Both the position numbers and the translations under genes were made by a program. This document shows positions 59,193 through 64,000 of a DNA stretch of 64,000 nucleotides, one piece after another. The notes under the pieces were generated by a model. It ran no database searches. It was not told the DNA's origin and worked only from the letters and a program-made list of their open reading frames with translations. Position 1 is the first letter of the stretch; each line of letters opens with the position of its first letter. The stretch is from Acinetobacter sp. ANC 4173 (GTDB lineage Bacteria; Pseudomonadota; Gammaproteobacteria; Pseudomonadales; Moraxellaceae), in assembly GCF_004331255.1 (NCBI RefSeq), contig NZ_SJOF01000006.1:158114-222113 (forward strand), written 5' to 3'.

Positions 59193-59833
59193 CCCGCCTT
59201 ACCCGCTACAAAAGGATTGTGCTGTTTTTCGAAACCAATTGTGCTAAGTGGTCCATGCCCAGAAATAAATTGCGTTTCATCGGGTAGGCTAAAACATTCA
59301 CGCTGAATCGAATCGATTAACTGTTGATGATTCCCACGTGGGAAATCAGTACGCCCAATTGACCCTTTAAACAACACATCCCCTGTCCACAACAAACCAT
59401 ATTCTGCGTTATAGAACATCACATGCCCTGGCGTATGACCAGGTGCAAAACGCACTTCAAAGCTTTGTTCGCCCAAGTGCAACGTTTCCCCACCCTCAAG
59501 CCACTGTGTCACTTGAACTTTCTCTGGAATGGGAAAACCATAACGCTGTGAGACCTCTTGCAGCATATCTAACCAAAATTGATCTTCCTTGTGTGGACCA
59601 ATCACAGGGATATTCCAAATGCGGCTTAAAGTACCCACTGCACCTGCATGGTCTAAATGCCCATGCGTCAACCACAGTGCTTTTACCGTTAACCCTAATG
59701 CTTCAACTTCTGCCTGTAATTTCTCAGGCTCACCCCCAGCATCAATCAGTACTGCTTCTTTGCTTTCAGAATCCCAAAGAATAGAACAGTTCTGCTGAAA
59801 TGCAGTTACAGGTACAATTTTCACTTGAAGCAT
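59189..59833 (-). CDS. Glyoxalase II-like MBL-fold hydrolase (YcbL type)
   Basis: A 214-residue metal hydrolase. [18 protein letters not shown] is the metal site, with [13 protein letters not shown] and [19 protein letters not shown] further ligands. It resembles the single-domain YcbL glyoxalase II group. ATG 59833 (MLQVKIVPV) is preferred; the frame also opens two codons earlier. It ends on the same TTAA as yacG. Confidence 0.9.
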   Translation of the reverse strand: MLQVKIVPVTAFQQNCSILWDSESKEAVLIDAGGEPEKLQAEVEALGLTVKALWLTHGHLDHAGAVGTLSRIWNIPVIGPHKEDQFWLDMLQEVSQRYGFPIPEKVQVTQWLEGGETLHLGEQSFEVRFAPGHTPGHVMFYNAEYGLLWTGDVLFKGSIGRTDFPRGNHQQLIDSIQRECFSLPDETQFISGHGPLSTIGFEKQHNPFVAGKAG

Positions 59834-59848
59834 AGTCACAGGTCTCTC

Positions 59849-60862
59849 TTAGGCAGATGCTAATGTTTGTTTTAAACCATCAAGATTAGCTTGCAATAAG
59901 CGCAAGAGCAATTGCAGATGGTCTTCACGTGCATTCAAGGCAGGAATATAGGCATATTGCTCCCCCCCCAATGATAAAAATAATTCAGCATTCTGAATGG
60001 CGAGTTCTTCTAAAGTTTCTAAACAATCGGCAGAAAATGCAGGACTCATGATTTGAACCGACTTGACTCCTTGAGCTGCCCAATCTTGCAATAACTGATC
60101 CGTATAAGGCTTAACCCATTCTTGCTTACCAAAACGTGACTGGAAGCTAATGGCCCATTGTTGCTCGTTTAAATCCAGAGCCTGAGCCAATAATTGAGCT
60201 GTTTTACGACAACGGTCTGCATAAGGATCGCCCTTATCAGCATAAGGCTGTGGAATGCCATGAAATGACATCAAGAGCTTTTCCGCGCGACCATGTTCAG
60301 CCCAATACTCTTTCACACTCTGAGCCAAAGACTGAATATACAAAGGGTGCTGATAATAATCGCGGACAATCGAAAGGCCGGGCAAATTACGTTGCTTTTG
60401 CATCCACTGAGCCAATAAATCGTATAAAGGCGCAGTTGAAGTCGCTGAATATTGGGGAAAAAGTGGCAGTAAAATAATATGGTCTTGCGGATTTTGGGTT
60501 ATTTGCTCAAGCACCGTTGCCATTCCAGGTTGACCATAGCTCATGGCTGGAACCACGTTTAACTCAAACTCTGGATACGCTTTCGTTAAGGTCGTCCGAA
60601 CTTGTTCTACCTGTGCCAATAAAATCTCTCGCATAGGCGAGTCTACAGACCAAATACTGGCATAGGCATGTGCAACACGTTTCGGACGAAATGGTAAAAT
60701 AAATAACCGTAAAATGATTTGCCATAACGGCTTGGGAATTTCAATGACACGTTGATCAGAAAGAAACTGTTTTAAAAACTTTCTGACCGCAGGTGCAGTG
60801 GGTGCATCAGGAGTACCCAAATTGGCTAAAATAACGGTGATTTTTGCTTTTTCCGCAAGCAT
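59849..60862 (-). CDS. hemH: Ferrochelatase
   Basis: A 337-residue enzyme that places iron in protoporphyrin IX, the last step of haem synthesis. It opens [21 protein letters not shown], the active site His is in [17 protein letters not shown], and [15 protein letters not shown] follows. Normal length. Between DUF4062 and the glyoxalase II-like gene. Confidence 0.96.
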   Translation of the reverse strand: MLAEKAKITVILANLGTPDAPTAPAVRKFLKQFLSDQRVIEIPKPLWQIILRLFILPFRPKRVAHAYASIWSVDSPMREILLAQVEQVRTTLTKAYPEFELNVVPAMSYGQPGMATVLEQITQNPQDHIILLPLFPQYSATSTAPLYDLLAQWMQKQRNLPGLSIVRDYYQHPLYIQSLAQSVKEYWAEHGRAEKLLMSFHGIPQPYADKGDPYADRCRKTAQLLAQALDLNEQQWAISFQSRFGKQEWVKPYTDQLLQDWAAQGVKSVQIMSPAFSADCLETLEELAIQNAELFLSLGGEQYAYIPALNAREDHLQLLLRLLQANLDGLKQTLASA

Positions 60863-60943
60863 GAGTTGACCTTCATTTCCAATTCAACCCACCCACTTTA
60901 ACAACTTTTCCATGAAATGAAATACGAATAAATACAATTATTT

Positions 60944-61957
60944 CTATAGAGAAACACGATTATCCGAAAGCAAATGACTTTCTAATAAATGATGCCCTTT
61001 CTGGGTTAGTTTCCATAACATGCGTTGACGGTCATCCCGCCCAGCAGGACTAATCCATTCATTTTGACGCATCTGCATTTTAATATTATGTAATGCACGA
61101 ATATTAATTTGTGAGCGTGCAACCGCATGGGCACGAGGCATTTCGATGCGCGCATCGGCCAATCCAATTTCATTTAAATATTCGTTCATGCGTTTAGAAA
61201 AATATTCTTCAGGTGTTGGATTTAAAAAAGTACTGCCCAATACCGCTAAAAGTTGCGCCCATGTTAAGGTTTTCTGAATCTTCAGTTCTTTAAAATTACC
61301 ATCCTGATACGCATGCACACGATATTCAAAACTAAAGGCTTCATTCATTGCCACTTTCGGCAAAGTTAAAAATGGGTCGACTTCACGTGTACCTAAATCT
61401 CGTTCTAGCTGACCAATTTTGGCTTTAAGGCGATCAATTTCATCATGTAACTTTTGTGCATTTTGAGGTCGTACCCACCCCGTAGTTGGATAACGCTCCA
61501 GCATTTGTGTCATATTCAAACGCACTGCCATTTCTAAGTCGCGCAAAGTTCGGTAAGTAAACACCTGATCAACTTCTTGCTGTAACAGTTGACGAAACTC
61601 GTTAAATTTTTCTTTCAATTCTGGTTTCTGGTCATGTAAGGCAGGATCACGCGAAGCAGGATCTTCATGCATAAACACAATAACTGGCTTTTGCTTGGTC
61701 ATGGCATAGATATATTCCAGATGCATATAACCCACACCAGAAACCGACTGTTCACCATATTGGCTGCCCAAAAGCATAATCACATAATCACAATCATCAA
61801 TTTGACGGCGTGCAAAAGCGGTACTTAATGGAGTCCTTTGTTCCAGTCCCCACGAAAAAAAGCCCATGCCCACTAAGGTTTGAGACAAAATCATGCGCTC
61901 TGGCTGCATATCTGCTCCAGAGGTCGAAATAAATATCTGATAACGCTTATCGATCAT
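60944..61957 (-). CDS. DUF4062 domain protein
   Basis: A 337-residue protein whose N-terminal 150 residues are the DUF4062 (SLOG/TIR-like) domain: KRYQIFISTSGADMQPERMILSQ, then CDYVIMLLGSQYGEQS and YIYAMTKQKPVIVF. A coiled coil (LHDEIDRLKAKIGQLERDLG, about 168-187) follows. The C-terminal part is a winged-helix-like or unknown domain (LWKLTQKGHHLLESHLLS). DUF4062 proteins are often N-terminal modules of signalling or immunity proteins, but here the gene stands among housekeeping genes. Confidence 0.82.
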   Translation of the reverse strand: MIDKRYQIFISTSGADMQPERMILSQTLVGMGFFSWGLEQRTPLSTAFARRQIDDCDYVIMLLGSQYGEQSVSGVGYMHLEYIYAMTKQKPVIVFMHEDPASRDPALHDQKPELKEKFNEFRQLLQQEVDQVFTYRTLRDLEMAVRLNMTQMLERYPTTGWVRPQNAQKLHDEIDRLKAKIGQLERDLGTREVDPFLTLPKVAMNEAFSFEYRVHAYQDGNFKELKIQKTLTWAQLLAVLGSTFLNPTPEEYFSKRMNEYLNEIGLADARIEMPRAHAVARSQINIRALHNIKMQMRQNEWISPAGRDDRQRMLWKLTQKGHHLLESHLLSDNRVSL

Positions 61958-62066
61958 TGGTTATCCTCACCTTTTCTTTTGCATACCGCAATCAAAGTCT
62001 TACAGTATGACAACCCCAATTTCTAATATTGATACTCAAATTTTAAGACGGATTATTGTTCTGCAT

Positions 62067-62942
62067 TTATTTCATGACAATATTCGCAATACTCCAACTC
62101 AAATCAGATGGAATGAGATGTTGCACAATCGTTTCTAAATGCTTGGCATTATTTCCACTGACATAACATGCTATCCGCGGTAAACCATCCTTCCGTCTCT
62201 GTTCAAATAATAACTCATTTTTTAACAAAATACGGGAAGTTTGACGAGCAACGGCATAGCCAGAGTCAATTAATGTCATTTTTTGACCAAAAATCGACTC
62301 AATTGCAGGTTTCAAGAACGGATAATGGGTACATCCCAGTACCAAATAGTCCGCACCCTGATCGACAACGGGTTGTAAAATGCGTTTTAAAGTATCTAAG
62401 CAGGCAGGACTCATTTGCTGACCACGTTCAACAAAAGGCACCAGCTCCAAACATGTCACTGCTAAAACATTCACCTGAGAGGGAATAGCAAAACGCTGTA
62501 CCACGTCATGAATCAACTTGCCGCGGAATGTGGCAGGTGTTGCCAACACTGCAACGGTTTTACTTTGGCTTTGCAGCACGGCAGGTTTAAGTGCAGGAAC
62601 CAAACCAATAATCGGGAAATTTTCTCCGTAATGTTCACGTAAATAATCCAGACTAAAAGCTGAAGCGGTATTACAGGCAACCACAGCGACTTTACAGCCT
62701 TGTCGGTATAACCACTCAATGGCGCGGGCCGTCAATTCACGAATTTCCTGATCCTCACGTGGACCATAAGGCACATTCGCGGTATCTGCAAAATAGACAA
62801 TGCGCTCATTCGGCAAATAGCGTGCAATTTCCTGCGCCACCGATAACCCGCCAATACCTGAATCAAAAATTCCAATGGGTGCATCCGATTGCGCTTTTGG
62901 CATGGGATCAACTAAGGGGTAAATCGGATGAATGGCTGTCAT
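62067..62942 (-). CDS. murI: Glutamate racemase
   Basis: A 291-residue enzyme making D-glutamate for peptidoglycan. IGIFDSGIGGLSVAQEI opens the enzyme domain, the catalytic Cys pair is in VACNTASAFSL and VLGCTHYPFLKP. The N-terminal 20 residues (MTAIHPIYPLVDPMPKAQSD) are an extension; an inner Met at residue 14 could be the true start. Confidence 0.95.
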   Translation of the reverse strand: MTAIHPIYPLVDPMPKAQSDAPIGIFDSGIGGLSVAQEIARYLPNERIVYFADTANVPYGPREDQEIRELTARAIEWLYRQGCKVAVVACNTASAFSLDYLREHYGENFPIIGLVPALKPAVLQSQSKTVAVLATPATFRGKLIHDVVQRFAIPSQVNVLAVTCLELVPFVERGQQMSPACLDTLKRILQPVVDQGADYLVLGCTHYPFLKPAIESIFGQKMTLIDSGYAVARQTSRILLKNELLFEQRRKDGLPRIACYVSGNNAKHLETIVQHLIPSDLSWSIANIVMK

Positions 62943-62988
62943 AACACACTATTTACAAAGAAAGACCAGAATAAACAAAGCTTAAACC

Positions 62989-63600
62989 TCAGGTGCCCAA
63001 TTGCAAGTGAAAATCGCCACTTTGTAGAGTTAAAATAGTATCTCCTTGCTCATTTTCAAGCAGCTCCCCCATTTCAATCAGATGAAAAAAAGCGGAACGC
63101 TGAATTAAGGCGTTTATCCCAAAGCGCACATGCACATATGGACGCAACTCGCGCGCAAATTCACGCATAAAAATGGGATGTTCAGCATCCACAATAATCA
63201 GATCGGCATTGGTTGTAGTAAATTGAATATATGTTTTGCCTGCAATGACCGTAGAGTCAACTTGATTGACGAACAAAGGTTCATCTTCAACCTCGATTTC
63301 AATTTGCTCTACAGGTGTCTTTAAATAAAACCGACCTTGTTCCTTCCAAAGCACGCTTGAAAACAGGTCTAATAAGGACTGGCGCTTAATCAATTGACCT
63401 TCGTGCCACCATTCTCCGTTGGCCAAAACCTTCAAATCCATTTGGCCACAATGCTTTGGTTGCCATTGCCCTAAAGGAGGGATTGACCTTTTGTGACCGC
63501 CCTGTGCACTTTTTAAGTATTGTGCAATACCCATTAAGTTTTTATCATCATTTTTCGCTGTATTATTCGTCGCATTGTTGGAATTAGTTTGATTTACCAT
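62989..63600 (-). CDS. DUF1285 family protein
   Basis: A 203-residue soluble protein. The order PPLGQWQPKHCGQMDLKVLA, GEWWHEGQLIKR, LFSSVLWKEQGRFYLKTPVE is that of DUF1285, of unknown function. The low-complexity Asn/Lys/Asp-rich head (MVNQTNSNNATNNTAKNDDK) is likely disordered, and MGIAQYLK at residue 23 could be the real start. Confidence 0.85.
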   Translation of the reverse strand: MVNQTNSNNATNNTAKNDDKNLMGIAQYLKSAQGGHKRSIPPLGQWQPKHCGQMDLKVLANGEWWHEGQLIKRQSLLDLFSSVLWKEQGRFYLKTPVEQIEIEVEDEPLFVNQVDSTVIAGKTYIQFTTTNADLIIVDAEHPIFMREFARELRPYVHVRFGINALIQRSAFFHLIEMGELLENEQGDTILTLQSGDFHLQLGT

Positions 63601-63788
63601 GAATTAATGCCTGCATGACGTAAAAATATTATGATTCAGCCAATTGGCTAGACCACGGTTTAAAACTATACTAGCCCACAATCTATAAAGGCACGATAAT
63701 CCAGTTGTGCCGACTATTTAAGAACACTCATGGCAGCACTGTAAAGAGTCATACAGTTGCCACCTTTAAGTAATATGAGGAGTCCTAC

Positions 63789-64000
63789 ATGGAACACATC
63801 GAACGTGAATCGATGGAGTTTGACGTCGTTATCGTAGGCGCAGGCCCCGCAGGTCTTTCTGCTGCGATCAAAATTCGTCAACTTGCGATTGAAAACAATT
63901 TATCTGATTTATCCGTTTGTGTGGTAGAAAAGGGCTCCGAAGTCGGTGCACATATTCTTTCGGGTGCTGTACTCGAACCACGTGCCATCAATGAACTCTT
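63789..64000 (+). CDS. Electron transfer flavoprotein-ubiquinone oxidoreductase (partial, N-terminal 70 residues)
   Basis: The start of an ETF-QO, which passes electrons from ETF to ubiquinone. The FAD loop DVVIVGAGPAGLSAAIKIRQ is followed by VVEKGSEVGAHILSGAVLEP, a signature of this family. GAGGAG precedes the ATG. The rest runs off the right edge. Confidence 0.93.
   Translation, partial: MEHIERESMEFDVVIVGAGPAGLSAAIKIRQLAIENNLSDLSVCVVEKGSEVGAHILSGAVLEPRAINEL

Overview
The window reads as a chromosomal segment of a low-to-moderate GC gammaproteobacterium, most probably Acinetobacter (Moraxellaceae). This is inferred from the protein style of the housekeeping genes, the rppH-ptsP pair, the large Gln/Arg/Ala-rich RNase E tail and the base composition; no ribosomal RNA is present to confirm it. 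All functional names rest on motif and family recognition by eye, and no database search was run.

Layout. 1-7.6 kb: the 5' part of leuC (running off the left edge), small DUF-type genes, a LysR regulator, a HAD phosphatase, rppH-ptsP and a small basic protein. 7.8-18.3 kb: an OhrR-type regulator, a medium-chain oxidoreductase, an AidB-like acyl-CoA dehydrogenase divergent from a TetR regulator, a decayed AT-rich stretch (12.8-13.8 kb), katG, a DCC/DoxX pair and a metallo-beta-lactamase-fold hydrolase. 18.5-32.3 kb: a catabolic island that spells out the phenylpropionate/cinnamate route. HcaEFC plus the reductase HcaD hydroxylates the ring, HcaB makes the catechol, MhpB cleaves it meta, MhpC hydrolyses the product, and MhpD, MhpF and MhpE bring the C5 fragment to pyruvate and acetyl-CoA. 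An HcaR-like LysR regulator, an OprD-type porin and a DUF1345 membrane protein lie inside it. The genes fall into at least three minus-strand units, separated by hairpin-rich intergenic repeats.

32.9-49.1 kb: a glutathione transferase, a WYL regulator, a HAD phosphatase, rluC, then rne behind a long, highly structured leader, a fatty acyl-CoA synthetase, three identical tRNA-Lys(UUU) genes, a lipoprotein, PspC and HPP-CBS membrane proteins, an LprI-like protein and glyQ-glyS. 49.2-64 kb: an AT-rich HEPN-like orphan, small lipoproteins, two related exported amphipathic-repeat proteins separated by three tandem hairpins, a D-2-hydroxyacid dehydrogenase, an alpha/beta-hydrolase-like protein, methyltransferases, a flavoprotein, yacG, a glyoxalase II-like hydrolase, hemH, a DUF4062 protein, murI, a DUF1285 protein and the start of ETF-ubiquinone oxidoreductase (running off the right edge).

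The points most worth a second look are the rne leader RNA, the HEPN-like orphan, the dispersed hairpin repeats around the hca/mhp island, the three-hairpin RNA between the amphipathic-repeat genes, the decayed island beside katG, and a terminator that lies inside a coding sequence.
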